A stretch of 64,000 nucleotides of DNA from Meiothermus sp. QL-1 (lineage in GTDB: Bacteria > Deinococcota > Deinococci > Deinococcales > Thermaceae), in contig NZ_QQSV01000001.1 in NCBI RefSeq assembly GCF_003351145.1, positions 186,001 to 250,000 on the forward strand, read 5' to 3'. The notes beneath the pieces were generated by a model. It was not told the DNA's origin. It was given only the letters and a program-made list of their open reading frames with translations, and did not search any database. The position numbers and the translations under genes were made by a program. Positions 48,489-63,338 of this stretch are shown in pieces; within the stretch, counting starts at the first letter, position 1, and each line of letters starts with the position of its first letter.

Positions 48489-51400
48489 ATGAAGATAGAG
48501 CGGTACGGTAGGATCAAAGAGGTTATTCCCCTCCCGCCCCTGACCGAAATCCAGGTCGAGTCCTTCAAAAAAGCCCTGCAGGCCGATGTCCCTCCCTCTA
48601 AGCGGGAGAACGTCGGTCTGCAGGCTGCTTTCAAGGAGACCTTTCCCATTGAGGAAGGCGAGAAGGGGCGCGGGCTGGTGCTGGACTTCCTGGAGTACCG
48701 CATCGGCGAGCCCCCCTTTGATCAGGATGAGTGCCGTGAGAAAGACCTGACCTACCAGGCCCCCCTCTACGCCCGGCTTCAGCTCATCCACCGCGATACC
48801 GGCCTCATCAAGGAGGACGAGGTCTTCCTGGGCGACCTTCCCCTCATGACCGAGGACGGCTCGTTCATCGTCAACGGGGCCGACCGGGTGATCGTCTCCC
48901 AGATTCACCGCTCCCCCGGGGTCTACTTCACCCCCGACCAGACCCGCCCGGGGCGCTATGTGGCCTCGGTGATTCCCCTGCCCAAGCGGGGGCCTTGGAT
49001 TGACCTCGAGTTCGAGCAGTCGGGCATCGTGGTCATGAAGGTCAACAAGAAGAAGTTCCCCCTGGCCCTGCTTTTGCGGGTCTTGGGCTACACCCCGGAG
49101 GGCCTGGTTAGGGAGCTGGGCCAGTACGGCGAGCTTCTGCCGGGGCTTCTGGAGGCCCAGTACCGCGGCACCAAGGTGCTGGAGATGAGCCCGGACGAGG
49201 CCCTTTTGAAGCTCTTCACCGAGCTGCGGCCCGGCGACCCCCCCAAGCGGGACAAGGCCGTGGCCTATCTGCACTCCCTCCTCTCCGACCCGCGTCGCTA
49301 CGACCTGGGCGAGGCGGGCCGCTACAAGACCCAGCAGAAGCTGGGCATCACCCTCTCGGGTCGGATGCTCATCCGCTTCGAGAACGGGGAGTTCAAGGAC
49401 GAGGGGCTGCTGCCGGTGCTCAGATACCTCTTTGCCCTGCAGGCGGGCGAACCGGGCTTTGAGGCGGACGATATCGACCACCTGGGCAACCGCCGCATCC
49501 GCACCGTGGGTGAGCTTTTGGCCGACCAGTTCCGGGTGGGCCTCTCGCGGCTCGCGCGCGGGGTGCGCGAGCGGATGCTTTTGGGCTCACCCGAGTCGGC
49601 CACCCCAGCCAAGCTGGTCAACAACCGCCCGCTGGTGGCGGCCATCCGCGAGTTTTTTGGCCGCAGCCAGCTCAGCCAGTTCAAGGACCAGACCAACCCC
49701 CTTTCCGAGCTGCGCCACAAGCGGCGGATCTCGGCGCTGGGCCCGGGCGGCCTGACCCGGGAGCGGGCCGGCTTCGATGTGCGCGACGTGCACCGCACCC
49801 ACTACGGGCGCATCTGCCCCATCGAGACCCCCGAAGGGGCCAACATCGGCCTTATCTCGTCGCTGGCCTCCTACGGTCGCATCAACGACCTGGGCTTCAT
49901 CCTCACCCCCTACCGCAAGGTGGAGAACGGGCGGGTTACCGACCAGGTGGAGTACATGAGCGCCACCGAGGAGGACCGCTACGTGATTGCCCAGGCCAAC
50001 ACCCCCCTCACCCCTGAGGGTTACTTCGACACCCAGCAGGTGGTGGCCCGCAAGAAGGGGGAGCCCATGGTGGTGCGGCCCGAGGAGGTCGAGTACATGG
50101 ACGTCTCGCCCAAGCAGATCTTCTCGGTCAACACCAACCTGATTCCTTTCCTGGAGCACGACGACGCCAACCGGGCCCTGATGGGCTCCAACATGCAGGC
50201 CCAGGCGGTGCCCCTGCTCCGGGCCCAAAGCCCGGTGGTCATGACCGGTATCGAGGAGCGGGTGGTGCGCGACTCCCTGACCTCCATCTACGCCGAGGCC
50301 GATGGGGTGGTGGAGTACGTGGACAGCACCCGGATTGTGCTGCGGGGCGACGACCGCGCGCTCTACGAGTACCCCCTGCGCCGCTTCGTGCGCTCCAACC
50401 AGGGCACTGCCCTCGACCAGCGCCCGCGGGTGAGCAAGGGGCAACGGGTGCGGAAAGGGGAGCTGCTGGCCGACGGGCCCGCAGCCGAGGAGGGGATGCT
50501 GGCGCTCGGTCAGAACGTGCTGGTGGCCATCATGCCCTTCGACGGTTACAACTACGAGGACGCCATCGTTATTTCGGAAGACCTGCTGCGGCGGGACTTC
50601 TACACCTCGGTGCACATCGAGCGCTACGAGATTGAGGCCCGCGACACCAAGCTGGGCCCCGAGCGCATCACCCGGGACATCCCCAACCTTTCCGAAGCGG
50701 CTTTGCGCGACCTGGATGAGGACGGGGTGGTCCGCATCGGGGCCGAGGTTAAGGCGGGGGACATCCTGGTGGGCCGCACCAGCTTCAAGGGCGAGACCGA
50801 GCCCACCCCCGAGGAACGCCTTTTGCGCAGCATCTTTGGCGAGAAGGCCCGCGACGTGAAGGACACCTCCCTGCGGGTGCCGCCGGGGGAGGGGGGAATC
50901 GTGGTGCGCACCCTCAGGCTCCGCCGGGGCGACCCCGGGGTGGAGCTCAAGCCCGGGGTGCGGGAGGTGGTGCGGGTCTATGTGGCGCAGAAGCGCAAAC
51001 TCCAGGTAGGGGACAAGCTGGCCAACCGCCACGGGAACAAAGGGGTGGTGGCCAAGATTCTACCCCCCGAGGACATGCCCCACCTGCCCGACGGCACCCC
51101 GGTGGACATCGTGCTCAACCCTCTGGGGGTGCCGAGCCGGATGAACCTGGGGCAGATCCTGGAGACCCACCTGGGCCTGGCGGGCTACGAGCTGGGGCTC
51201 AAGTTCATCACCCCAGTTTTTGACGGGATCAGCGAGGAGGAGATCAAGGCTCTGCTGGGGCAGGCCTTCGACAAGAAGTGGGAACTTCGCACCAAGACGG
51301 GCTTTGGCATTGACAACCGCGAGCGCGAGGTGCTGGCTCGAGCGGCCAAGCTGGGGCTGGTGGATGGGGAAAAGAGCCTGGTAGAGCAGCTTCGCCAGGT

Positions 51401-51863
51401 CTTCCAGCAGGGCAAGAGCGTGCTTTACGACGGGCGCACGGGGGAGCCCATCGAGGCCCCGATTGTGGTGGGGCTGATGTACATCATGAAGCTTTACCAC
51501 ATGGTGGAGGACAAGATGCACGCCCGCTCCACCGGCCCCTACTCCCTCATCACCCAGCAGCCCCTGGGCGGCAAGGCCCAGTTTGGGGGGCAGCGCTTTG
51601 GCGAGATGGAGGTCTGGGCCCTGGAAGCCTACGGGGCGGCCCACACCCTGCAGGAGATTCTCACCATCAAGTCCGACGACATAGAGGGTCGCAACGCCGC
51701 CTACGAGGCGGTGGTGAAGGGCGAGGACGTGCCCGAAGCCAGCGTGCCGGAGAGCTTTAGGGTTTTGGTGAAGGAGCTGCAGTCGCTGGGCCTCAACGTG
51801 GAGACCTACGACGAGAACGGCAAGCACCTGGATATCTTCGAGGGGCTGGCCTCTAAGCGCTAA
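48489..51863 (+). CDS. rpoB: RNA polymerase beta subunit
   Basis: 1124 residues from ATG 48489, which gives [18 protein letters not shown] as in Thermus RpoB and has GAGGTG ahead; a longer in-frame version from 48456 is unlikely. Conserved parts include the rifampicin region [19 protein letters not shown], the [14 protein letters not shown] loop and the C-terminal clamp [18 protein letters not shown]. The length agrees with T. thermophilus (about 1119). Confidence 0.99.
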   Translation: MKIERYGRIKEVIPLPPLTEIQVESFKKALQADVPPSKRENVGLQAAFKETFPIEEGEKGRGLVLDFLEYRIGEPPFDQDECREKDLTYQAPLYARLQLIHRDTGLIKEDEVFLGDLPLMTEDGSFIVNGADRVIVSQIHRSPGVYFTPDQTRPGRYVASVIPLPKRGPWIDLEFEQSGIVVMKVNKKKFPLALLLRVLGYTPEGLVRELGQYGELLPGLLEAQYRGTKVLEMSPDEALLKLFTELRPGDPPKRDKAVAYLHSLLSDPRRYDLGEAGRYKTQQKLGITLSGRMLIRFENGEFKDEGLLPVLRYLFALQAGEPGFEADDIDHLGNRRIRTVGELLADQFRVGLSRLARGVRERMLLGSPESATPAKLVNNRPLVAAIREFFGRSQLSQFKDQTNPLSELRHKRRISALGPGGLTRERAGFDVRDVHRTHYGRICPIETPEGANIGLISSLASYGRINDLGFILTPYRKVENGRVTDQVEYMSATEEDRYVIAQANTPLTPEGYFDTQQVVARKKGEPMVVRPEEVEYMDVSPKQIFSVNTNLIPFLEHDDANRALMGSNMQAQAVPLLRAQSPVVMTGIEERVVRDSLTSIYAEADGVVEYVDSTRIVLRGDDRALYEYPLRRFVRSNQGTALDQRPRVSKGQRVRKGELLADGPAAEEGMLALGQNVLVAIMPFDGYNYEDAIVISEDLLRRDFYTSVHIERYEIEARDTKLGPERITRDIPNLSEAALRDLDEDGVVRIGAEVKAGDILVGRTSFKGETEPTPEERLLRSIFGEKARDVKDTSLRVPPGEGGIVVRTLRLRRGDPGVELKPGVREVVRVYVAQKRKLQVGDKLANRHGNKGVVAKILPPEDMPHLPDGTPVDIVLNPLGVPSRMNLGQILETHLGLAGYELGLKFITPVFDGISEEEIKALLGQAFDKKWELRTKTGFGIDNREREVLARAAKLGLVDGEKSLVEQLRQVFQQGKSVLYDGRTGEPIEAPIVVGLMYIMKLYHMVEDKMHARSTGPYSLITQQPLGGKAQFGGQRFGEMEVWALEAYGAAHTLQEILTIKSDDIEGRNAAYEAVVKGEDVPEASVPESFRVLVKELQSLGLNVETYDENGKHLDIFEGLASKR

Positions 51864-51907
51864 GGGTAGGCTTTCCCGCTGCGTTTTCGTTGGCGGACGA
51901 GGGAACA

Positions 51908-56482
<4,575 letters not shown>

Positions 56483-56503
56483 GAAGTCGGTGGGACTCCC
56501 GGT

Positions 56504-57094
56504 ATGAAGGCCCGCCTTTACCTGGCCTTTCAGCAGGTAGGGGCCGACCTGTTTGCCGCTGGGTTGGCCTCGGCCACCTCAGGCAACTTCTCGGTGCGCG
56601 ATAGGGAGGGCCTGTGGATTACCCGCTCAGGGGTGCAGAAGGCCCATCTGGCCCCTGAGGACCTTCTCTGGTTGCCGCTGGCGCCTGACCCCGAGCGGGA
56701 TCAGGGGGCCTCGGTAGAGCGGGTGATCCACCGGGCGGTCTACCAGAGGACCCAGGCCACTGCGGTGGTGCATGCCCATCCGCGGCACGCGATTGCCCTC
56801 TCCTTCCACCTGGACACCATCGTGCCCATCGACCTCGAGGGGCAGTACTACTTCCCGCAGATCCCGGTGGTGGCCCCCAAGGTGGCCTCGGCCAGCGAGG
56901 AGGCCGCTTTGGCTGTGGCCGAGGCCTTGCAGACCCACCCGGCCTGCGTGGTGCGGGGGCACGGGGCCTTTACCAGGAGCACCCTGGAGGAACCCGAGAA
57001 GGCCCTGCTCCAGGCCTATTCCCTCATGACCAGCCTGGAGGAGGCCTGCCAGGTGCTTTTCCTGGAGCGCCTTTGGCGGGGGGGAGCGCGGTGA
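56504..57094 (+). CDS. Class II aldolase/adducin-family protein
   Basis: 196 residues. Zinc-binding HAHPRHAIA and the later RGHGAF match class II aldolases such as fuculose-phosphate aldolase, with the substrate-phosphate loop SATSGNFSVRD near the N-terminus. The true substrate (a sugar phosphate or methylthioribulose phosphate) cannot be read from sequence. It follows rpoC by 21 bases and its stop overlaps the next start (GTGA). Confidence 0.88.
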   Translation: MKARLYLAFQQVGADLFAAGLASATSGNFSVRDREGLWITRSGVQKAHLAPEDLLWLPLAPDPERDQGASVERVIHRAVYQRTQATAVVHAHPRHAIALSFHLDTIVPIDLEGQYYFPQIPVVAPKVASASEEAALAVAEALQTHPACVVRGHGAFTRSTLEEPEKALLQAYSLMTSLEEACQVLFLERLWRGGAR

Positions 57095-57309
57095 GGGTGC
57101 TGTTCGTCGAGGGCAAGGACGGGGAGGCGCTGCGCCGGCTGGCCCGCAGTTTTCCCCACCCCTACCGTCTGTTCTACCGCCCAGAGCAGGGGCTTTACCT
57201 GCTCGAGGTCTGGGCCTACACCCCCGAGGTGGAGGCGGCCGCGGCGGGGCTCGAGGGGGTGCGGGCCTGGAGTTTTGAGCTTCTGGAGGAAGGGCAGAGG
57301 GTGAGCTAG
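57091..57309 (+). CDS. 72-residue hypothetical protein
   Basis: Starts with GTG within the aldolase stop (GTGA). The product begins MRVLFVEGKDGEALRRLARS, has alternating beta and helix propensity and ends in EEGQRVS. It looks like a small alpha/beta protein of ferredoxin-like size without cysteine. Family unknown. Tight packing between the aldolase and hydrolase genes suggests joint expression. Confidence 0.65.
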   Translation: MRVLFVEGKDGEALRRLARSFPHPYRLFYRPEQGLYLLEVWAYTPEVEAAAAGLEGVRAWSFELLEEGQRVS

Positions 57310-57312
57310 GCC

Positions 57313-58173
57313 GTGCGGGAGGAGATCGACTGGGTAAGGCTGGATGGGGGGGTGGAGGTCTACCTCGAAGACACCGGCCCCCTCTCAGCTCCGGCCATCC
57401 TGGTGCTGCATGGAGGGCCAGGGGGCAGCAGCTATGTTTTGCGTGAGGGACTGGGGGAGTGGCTGGAAGATTACCGGGTGCTGTACCTGGACCAGCGGGG
57501 TGGGGGCCGCAGCCCCGCTTTGCCCGAAAAACCAGAGTTTTTTACCATAGACGCGCTGGTGGATGACCTGCTGGCCCTAAGAGCCCACCTGGGTCTTTCC
57601 CGCTGGACCCTTTTGGGCCATGGCTTCGGCGGCCTGCTGGCCCTGGAGTATGCCCGCCGCTCGCCCGCCACCACCCAGGGCCTGGTGCTGATCAACCCCT
57701 GGACCAACTTCCCCTGGCTGGCCACCCAGCTCTACCGGGCCTCGCTGGCGCTGAGGGGGCTGGAGGGGGTGGAGCTGGAGCCCCCCGCCGACGGCACAGC
57801 CTTGCTCAGGGAGGCCTTGGCCCAGGTGGAGCCCAAGCTGCTCTTCGATGCGCTGCTCTTTCCCTCCCAGCATAGCCGGTTGGAGTACGAGTGGCTGGCC
57901 GAGGGCCACCCCGGCCTGGGGGCCGAGACCCCGGGGCAGATGTTCGTTCTAAACGGGCTCTGGCGGCTCGACTATACCCCCTACCTGCTGGAGGTGAAAA
58001 TCCCCCCCCGCGTCCTCCTGGGCTCCCGGGACCACAGCAGCTATCCCGAGGCCCAGGTGGTGGCCGACCTCACCGGAGGGTGGCTCGAGGTGCTCGAGGG
58101 GGCCGGCCACTATCCCTGGATTGACCAGCCCGAGGCCTTCGCGGAGGCCTTGAGGAGGGCCCTTTCCCTATAG
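57313..58173 (+). CDS. Proline-iminopeptidase-like alpha/beta hydrolase lacking the nucleophile serine
   Basis: 286 residues. The oxyanion motif LVLHGGPGGSSYVLREG, LYLDQRGGGRS and a C-terminal His in GAGHYPWIDQP fit the proline iminopeptidase family. The nucleophile elbow is GHGFGG; the family has GxSxG, so the Ser position is Gly. The T. thermophilus homologue TTHA1809, as I recall it, also has Gly there (AHGFGA), so this is unlikely to be a sequencing error. It may be inactive as a peptidase or use another mechanism. Confidence 0.82.
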   Translation: MREEIDWVRLDGGVEVYLEDTGPLSAPAILVLHGGPGGSSYVLREGLGEWLEDYRVLYLDQRGGGRSPALPEKPEFFTIDALVDDLLALRAHLGLSRWTLLGHGFGGLLALEYARRSPATTQGLVLINPWTNFPWLATQLYRASLALRGLEGVELEPPADGTALLREALAQVEPKLLFDALLFPSQHSRLEYEWLAEGHPGLGAETPGQMFVLNGLWRLDYTPYLLEVKIPPRVLLGSRDHSSYPEAQVVADLTGGWLEVLEGAGHYPWIDQPEAFAEALRRALSL

Positions 58174-58179
58174 AAGGGC

Positions 58180-58524
58180 CTAGCGCACCCGGCTGACCAG
58201 CTCGGCAAAAGCCTCGGGCTGACGCACGGCCAGATCGGCCAGGATCTTGCGGTCGAGCTCGATGCCGGCCTTTTTCAGTCCATGCATAAAGGTGCTGTAG
58301 TTCAGCCCATGCTGGCGGGCCGCGGCGTTGATGCGCACAATCCAGAGCCGCCGCATATCCCCCTTGCGGTTGCGGCGGTCGTCGTAGGAGCGCATGGCCG
58401 CGCTGAAAAGGGTCTCGCGGGCCTTGCGGAAACTTTTGGAGCGCAGCCCATAAAAACCCTTGGCTTGCTTGAGGATGGCCTTGTGGCGGCGGCGGCGGAC
58501 AACTCCGGTTTTAGCCCGTGGCAT
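58180..58524 (-). CDS. rplT: 50S ribosomal protein L20
   Basis: 114 residues. [20 protein letters not shown] and [18 protein letters not shown] are diagnostic. It is 11 bases after rpmI. L20 binds 23S rRNA and in other bacteria represses its own operon. The neighbour on the left is convergent and ends 6 bases away. Confidence 0.99.
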   Translation of the reverse strand: MPRAKTGVVRRRRHKAILKQAKGFYGLRSKSFRKARETLFSAAMRSYDDRRNRKGDMRRLWIVRINAAARQHGLNYSTFMHGLKKAGIELDRKILADLAVRQPEAFAELVSRVR

Positions 58525-58535
58525 GCTCTACCCCC

Positions 58536-58736
58536 TTACACATCGTAGGGCATCAGCCGGTGTACCCGGCGCTCCTCTCCCTTGGCAAAGGTGAAGGGAC
58601 GCCCCTTGATCCGCCCGCTCTTGCCCGACTTTTGCCAGTTTAGGTGGCGCTTGCCCGGCTTTCTGCCGATAACTTTGCCCGAAGCCGTGATTTTAACACG
58701 GTTCTTGGCGCCCTTGTGGGTCTTCATCTTTGGCAT
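58536..58736 (-). CDS. rpmI: 50S ribosomal protein L35
   Basis: 66 residues from ATG 58736 ([20 protein letters not shown]), with AAGGAG six bases ahead. The usual upstream infC is missing; the next gene upstream is a crotonase-fold protein with its own orientation and spacing. Confidence 0.98.
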   Translation of the reverse strand: MPKMKTHKGAKNRVKITASGKVIGRKPGKRHLNWQKSGKSGRIKGRPFTFAKGEERRVHRLMPYDV

Positions 58737-58748
58737 ACTCGGCTCCTT

Positions 58749-58802
58749 GCTGCCCAAGTGCCTCCGCAGAGGGCTTGTGAACTCGGCAGCCTTGTGAGTA
58801 TA
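58749..58802 (-). promoter_or_regulatory. rpmI-rplT promoter and structured leader
   Basis: Minus strand: -10 TATACT (58797-58802), weak -35. The leader from about 58790 opens with GGCTGCC and contains a stem GCTGCC/GGCAGC (58785-58790 with 58749-58754) around an inner hairpin CCTC/GAGG. The outer stem ends next to the AAGGAG of rpmI, so it could be the site of L20 feedback. Confidence 0.5.
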
Positions 58803-58819
58803 GCACAGCGGAGCCTTTT

Positions 58820-59626
58820 TTACAGGGGGGATTCCTGCTTGAAGCTAGGGGGGCGTTTTTCCCGGAGCGAGGCCAGCCCCTCTCGGGCCTCTGGTCCCAG
58901 GAAGCCCAGGAACTCCAGCGCCAGCGAGGTATCGAAGCTGGGCCCAGCCAGCCGCAGCCAGTTGTTGAGGGCATACTTGGTGAAGCGGAGGGCGCTGGGG
59001 GCCCCTGCCGCCAGCTTTTGCGCCAGGGCCAGGGCCTCGGGGTAGACCTTTTCATCGTCCACCACCCGGGAGACCAACCCGATGCGCTCGGCCTCCTCGC
59101 CTGTAAGGGGTTCGTTCAGGAGCAGGTGGTACTTGGCCTTGGCCAGGCCGCACAGCAGGGGCCAGATGAGGACCGCGTGGTCGCCTGCGGCCACCCCCAG
59201 CCGCAGGTGGCCGTCCAGCAGCCGGGCCTTTCTTCCGGCCACGCTGATATCGGCCAGCAGGGCCACCGCCAGCCCGGCCCCCACCGCCGGTCCCTGAATA
59301 GCCGAGACAATGGGCTTCCCACAGTTGACCACTCCGTAGACCAGGTCGCGGGCTTCCTTCCAGACCTGGAGGAGCACCCCGTAGTCGGCCATCATCTCCT
59401 CGATCATGGCGAAGTCGCCCCCGCTGCTAAAAACCCCCCCCTCGCCCCGTACCAGCACCGCCCGGATTCGCGGGTCTTGGTCTATGTCGCGCCACACGTA
59501 GGCCAGCTCGCGGTGGGCTGCGTGGTCCACTGCGTTTAGACGGCCGGGGTTGGAGAGGATGAGCTCGAGCACCCCCTCGCTCGGGTGGGCGAATTTGAGC
59601 CGCTGGTAGCCCTGGGTCCAGTCCAT
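58820..59626 (-). CDS. Crotonase-fold protein lacking both catalytic glutamates of enoyl-CoA hydratase
   Basis: 268 residues. The crotonase core is clear: oxyanion segments [12 protein letters not shown] and [15 protein letters not shown]. In true enoyl-CoA hydratase the catalytic Glu pair lies in GGGCELA and PEILLG; here these read GAGLAVA and GHLRLG, so both are absent. [19 protein letters not shown] resembles a separate subgroup in which the Asp may act. It may be an isomerase, hydrolase or other acyl-CoA enzyme. TAAACT ends 6 bases before the ATG. Confidence 0.82.
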   Translation of the reverse strand: MDWTQGYQRLKFAHPSEGVLELILSNPGRLNAVDHAAHRELAYVWRDIDQDPRIRAVLVRGEGGVFSSGGDFAMIEEMMADYGVLLQVWKEARDLVYGVVNCGKPIVSAIQGPAVGAGLAVALLADISVAGRKARLLDGHLRLGVAAGDHAVLIWPLLCGLAKAKYHLLLNEPLTGEEAERIGLVSRVVDDEKVYPEALALAQKLAAGAPSALRFTKYALNNWLRLAGPSFDTSLALEFLGFLGPEAREGLASLREKRPPSFKQESPL

Positions 59627-59673
59627 GCCCCGAGTTTACCGGAGGCTGGATTTCTCGGGTAAAATCCGCTGGC

Positions 59674-60603
59674 ATGGCGCTTTACGCGGTCAACAAGCCC
59701 CTGGGCCAGACTTCCCACGACGTGGTGGACCGGCTGCGGGCGCTTTTGGGCACCCGCCGGGTGGGCCATACCGGTACCCTGGACCCCCTAGCGACTGGGG
59801 TGTTGGTGCTGGCTACGGAAGCCTCTACCAAGCTGGTGCCCTTTTTGTCGGCGGAGGAAAAGGAGTACCTGGCCTGGGTCTCCTTCGGGGCCACCACCCC
59901 GACCCTGGATGCCGAAGGGCCGGTGGTGGAGGAGAGCCCCCATCGCCCCACCCCGCGCGAGATCGAAGCGGTTCTCCCAGAGTTCCTGCGCCTCACCGAG
60001 CAGATTCCCCCGGCCTACTCTGCGGTCAAGGTGGGGGGGGTAAAGGCCTACGAGGCCGCCCGCAAGGGGGCGCCCCTGGAGCTCTCGCCCCGGCCGGTGA
60101 GGTACCTCGAGGCCACCCTGCTGGCCTTTGACCCTGCCCCTGTGCCCCACCGCATCGCCCCCTCGGCCGCCGGCTGGCAGCCTGCCGAGCGGGGCCGCCG
60201 GGTGGAGCTGCCCAAGCCCCTGGGCCCCTACCCCACCGCGGTCATCCGGCTGGTGGTGGGCCCTGGCACCTACGTGCGGGCCTTTGCCCGCGACCTGGGC
60301 CACCGGCTTGGCACCCAGGCCTTTTTGTCGGGCCTGGTGCGCACCCGGGTGGGAAGGGTAGGGTTGGAGCTGGCCCAGGAGCTGGAAAGTTTGGATGCAG
60401 GGCGGACGCTGGAGGTGCTCGAGGTCCTCTCCTGCCCCAGCGTGGAACTCTCCCATACCGAGGCCCGGCGGGTGATGGAGGGGATGCCCCTGCCCATTCC
60501 GGCCAAGGGGCTGGTGGCCTTGCTGGGGCCCAAGCGCCGTTTGATTGCCATAGCCGAGGGGGATGGGTTCAAACTGCGCATCCGCCGGGTGTTCAAAGAC
60601 TAG
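59674..60603 (+). CDS. truB: tRNA pseudouridine-55 synthase
   Basis: 309 residues. Catalytic Asp is in GTLDPLATGVLVLA; the N-terminal GQTSHDVVDRLRALL and PGTYVRAFARDLGHRLG are typical. A PUA-like C-terminal domain (about 240-309) follows. TAAAAT ends 8 bases before the ATG. Its TAG shares a CTAG with the convergent Lrp-type gene. Confidence 0.96.
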   Translation: MALYAVNKPLGQTSHDVVDRLRALLGTRRVGHTGTLDPLATGVLVLATEASTKLVPFLSAEEKEYLAWVSFGATTPTLDAEGPVVEESPHRPTPREIEAVLPEFLRLTEQIPPAYSAVKVGGVKAYEAARKGAPLELSPRPVRYLEATLLAFDPAPVPHRIAPSAAGWQPAERGRRVELPKPLGPYPTAVIRLVVGPGTYVRAFARDLGHRLGTQAFLSGLVRTRVGRVGLELAQELESLDAGRTLEVLEVLSCPSVELSHTEARRVMEGMPLPIPAKGLVALLGPKRRLIAIAEGDGFKLRIRRVFKD

Positions 60604-61046
60604 AGCGCGAACACCTCCTTGAGGATGGGCTGGGAGAGCACCACCATGGTGCGGGTGCTGCCGTAGATGCCAATCTGGCGAATCAGGGCCTGCAGCTCCT
60701 CTACATTGCGCACCATCACCTTGACCACAAAAGAGGCCTCCCCGGTAACGAAATAACAGGCCCGCACCTCCTCGGTGCTGCGGGCAAACTCCAGCATCTG
60801 CTCATAGCGGTGGGGTGGGGTGGCCACCTCGATCAGGGCGGTGACGCTATAGCCCAAGGCTCCGGGGTTGACCCGCGCCCCGTAGCCAACAAGGATGCCC
60901 GCGTCCTCCAGCCGGCGAACCCGCTCGCTCACTGCAGGGGTGGAAAGCCCTACCCGGCGGCCCAGCTCGCTGTAGGAAAGCCGCCCATCCTCCTGCAGCG
61001 CGCGCAGGATGGCGCGGTTGAATGGGTCTAGCAGTTTGTTAGCCAT
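60600..61046 (-). CDS. Lrp/AsnC-family regulator, probable regulator of ald
   Basis: 148 residues from ATG 61046, which follows CATAAT by 7 bases; ATG 61055 would add three residues. N-terminal helix-turn-helix (LGRRVGLSTPAVSERVRRLE) and a RAM ligand-binding domain with GYSVTALIEVATPP. It is divergent from ald over 110 bases, the common arrangement for a regulator of alanine dehydrogenase, which usually responds to alanine. Confidence 0.9.
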   Translation of the reverse strand: MANKLLDPFNRAILRALQEDGRLSYSELGRRVGLSTPAVSERVRRLEDAGILVGYGARVNPGALGYSVTALIEVATPPHRYEQMLEFARSTEEVRACYFVTGEASFVVKVMVRNVEELQALIRQIGIYGSTRTMVVLSQPILKEVFAL

Positions 61047-61156
61047 AAGGTTCATTATGGCTTAGGAATGTCAACTCTGATTGCGGAATTTCCTTTGAAC
61101 CTTGCTTTTTTTTGAGCTGTCCTGCGCCTAAGCTTGAGGAAAGCGAGGGGTGAACC

Positions 61157-62260
61157 ATGACGATTGGGGTACCCAGGGAGATCAAGACGCTCGAGAACCG
61201 TGTGGCCCTTACCCCCGGGGGTGCGGCCAGCCTGGTGCGCCGGGGACACCGGGTTTGGGTCGAACGCGGGGCTGGATTGGGTTCGGGGATTCCCGATGCG
61301 GAGTACGAGAGGGCTGGGGCTGAGCTGGTGGACCAGGCGGAGGCCTGGAGCGCCGACCTGGTGGTCAAGGTCAAGGAGCCTATTGCCGAAGAGTACCGCT
61401 ACTTGCGCAAGGACCTGATTCTCTTCGCCTATCTGCACCTGGCTGCAGATGAGGCCCTGACCCGGGCTTTGTTGCAGGCCGGCACCACCGCCATCGCCTA
61501 CGAGACGGTGCAGCTTCCGGACGGCACCCTGCCCCTTTTGGTGCCCATGAGCGAGGTGGCCGGGCGGATGGCCCCCCAGGTGGGGGCCTGGGCCCTGGAG
61601 AAGCCCCACGGGGGCCGGGGGGTGTTGCTGGGCGGGGTGCCGGGGGTAGCCCCGGCTAGCGTGGTGATTCTGGGCGGGGGGGTGGTAGGGACCAACGCCG
61701 CCAAGATTGCGTTGGGCATGGGGGCCCAGGTGACTGTTCTGGACGTTTCTAAGTCGCGCCTCCAGTACCTGGACGACGTGTTCGGCGGGCGGCTTATTAC
61801 CCTGGCCTCCACCGAGGCCAACATAGCCTCCTCCATTCGCCACGCCGACCTGCTGATAGGCGCGGTGCTGATTCCGGGGGCCAAAGCCCCCAAGCTGGTC
61901 ACCCGTGAGATGCTCGCCACCATGAAGGAGGGGGCGGTTATTGTGGACGTAGCAGTGGACCAGGGCGGCTGCGTGGAGACCATCCGCCCCACCACCCATG
62001 CCAACCCCACCTATGTGGTGGACGGGGTGGTGCACTACGGGGTGGCCAACATGCCTGGGGCTGTGCCCCGCACCTCCACCTTTGCCCTCACCAACCAGAC
62101 CCTACCCTACCTTCTGCGGCTGGCCGAAAAGGGGCTGGAGGCCTTGAAGGAGGACCCCGCGCTCCTCCAGGGGCTCAACACCCACCAGGGGCATCTTACC
62201 TGCCGGGGGGTGGCGGAGGCCTTTGCCCTGCCCTACACCGTGCCTGAGCGGGTATTTTGA
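61157..62260 (+). CDS. ald: Alanine dehydrogenase
   Basis: 367 residues. [20 protein letters not shown], the NAD motif [19 protein letters not shown] and the pyruvate-site residues His and Asp ([18 protein letters not shown]) are complete. It converts alanine to pyruvate and ammonia. GAGGGG precedes the ATG. The 110-base region to the lrp-type gene (61047-61156) is A/T-richer than its surroundings and probably holds the regulator sites. Confidence 0.97.
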   Translation: MTIGVPREIKTLENRVALTPGGAASLVRRGHRVWVERGAGLGSGIPDAEYERAGAELVDQAEAWSADLVVKVKEPIAEEYRYLRKDLILFAYLHLAADEALTRALLQAGTTAIAYETVQLPDGTLPLLVPMSEVAGRMAPQVGAWALEKPHGGRGVLLGGVPGVAPASVVILGGGVVGTNAAKIALGMGAQVTVLDVSKSRLQYLDDVFGGRLITLASTEANIASSIRHADLLIGAVLIPGAKAPKLVTREMLATMKEGAVIVDVAVDQGGCVETIRPTTHANPTYVVDGVVHYGVANMPGAVPRTSTFALTNQTLPYLLRLAEKGLEALKEDPALLQGLNTHQGHLTCRGVAEAFALPYTVPERVF

Positions 62261-62298
62261 GGGCTGCTTTCCGCCTGGGGTGCGCTACCCTGGGGTCT

Positions 62299-62949
62299 AT
62301 GCGTGGGCTTGCTCTTTTGGGAGTGGCCGGTTTGTCCCTGGCCCAGGCGGTGCCCTGGGCGCCGGCAGAGCAGCTGGCCTATCGGCTTTCTTGGCAGGGT
62401 GTGGACGTGGGTCGGGTGTATTTGGTGGCGGAAGAGGCGGGGGAGGGATGGCGTTTCCGCTTCCGCCTCGAGCCCACCGGGCCAGCCCGGTGGCTGGGCT
62501 ATGGCCTCGAGGCCGAAAGCCGGGTGGGGCCTGAACTTTTCACCACCCAGTTTCGCCAGACCCTCTCCGAGCCTTTCCGGGGAACCACCCGGCTTTTCTT
62601 TCAGCAGCAAGATGGGAAGGGCTGCTGGGCCACGGTCGTCCACCCCGATGGCAAGGAGACCACCTGGAAAAGCCCCCACGAGGACGTTCTGGATAGCCTG
62701 GCCCTTCTCTATTACCTGCGCCTTTACCCCGAAATCCGGCAGGTTAGGGTGGTGGACTACTACCAGATGGTGCAGGGGCGGCTCGAGGTTTTGCAGGGTA
62801 GGGGCCTTATGGGCTATCGCTTTGCCCGCGACGATGTCTATATCGAGGCCTGGTACCGTTCCAACGCGCGCCGTACCCTGGTTCGGCTGGTGTTTGGGCG
62901 GGACTTCGGGCGTCTGGAGGCGGTGTTGTTGGAGGACAATGGCAGCTAG
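62299..62949 (+). CDS. Exported DUF3108-like protein
   Basis: 216 residues from ATG 62299, chosen because the signal peptide MRGLALLGVAGLSLAQA starts there and TACCCT ends 7 bases before it; the longer form from 62257 adds 14 residues. The mature part is a beta-rich single domain (LAYRLSWQGVDVGRVYLVAE, DVLDSLALLYYLR) like DUF3108 proteins, which may handle lipids in the envelope. It follows ald but has its own likely promoter. Confidence 0.8.
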   Translation: MRGLALLGVAGLSLAQAVPWAPAEQLAYRLSWQGVDVGRVYLVAEEAGEGWRFRFRLEPTGPARWLGYGLEAESRVGPELFTTQFRQTLSEPFRGTTRLFFQQQDGKGCWATVVHPDGKETTWKSPHEDVLDSLALLYYLRLYPEIRQVRVVDYYQMVQGRLEVLQGRGLMGYRFARDDVYIEAWYRSNARRTLVRLVFGRDFGRLEAVLLEDNGS

Positions 62950-62996
62950 GGGTCCCAGGCTTCCTCTAGGGTAAAGTAACTAGCTGGAGGCCAACC

Positions 62997-63338
62997 TTGA
63001 GAGGCAACATCACCGTGACCGAAGGCGCCCTGGCCACCATCCTAGGCCTGGCGGCGCACGAAGTGCCGGGGGTAGTGGGTATGAGCCCGGCGGGCATCCG
63101 GGAGTCCATCAGCCGCATCCTGGGTAAAAGCGAGGCCAGCGAGGGGGTGGTGGTCAAGCCCGACCCTGCCGAACCCGGTAGGTATCAGGTAGACCTGTAC
63201 GTGGTGGTGGCCTTTGGGGCCCGCATACCCGCTGTGGTGGACAGCATTGCCGAGCGGGTGCGCTGGGCGGCCAGGAGCCTAGCCGGTGCCGAGCTCTCCT
63301 CGGTGCGGGTGCACGTGGTGGGGGTGAGCCGTGGCTAG
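62997..63338 (+). CDS. Asp23/Gls24-family protein
   Basis: 113 residues, starting at TTG 62997 with TGGAGG six bases ahead. The chain matches the family: ITVTEGALATILGLAAHEVPGV, VVKPDPAEPG and a C-terminal beta strand. Such proteins act in the cell envelope stress response and often precede fakA. Its stop lies 8 bases inside the next gene. Confidence 0.9.
   Translation: MRGNITVTEGALATILGLAAHEVPGVVGMSPAGIRESISRILGKSEASEGVVVKPDPAEPGRYQVDLYVVVAFGARIPAVVDSIAERVRWAARSLAGAELSSVRVHVVGVSRG

Noticed and set aside
58158-58180. Inverted repeat GGCCCTT...AAGGGCC between the convergent hydrolase and rplT genes
   Set aside because: It may slow polymerase, but there is no T-run on either strand, so I do not call it a terminator.
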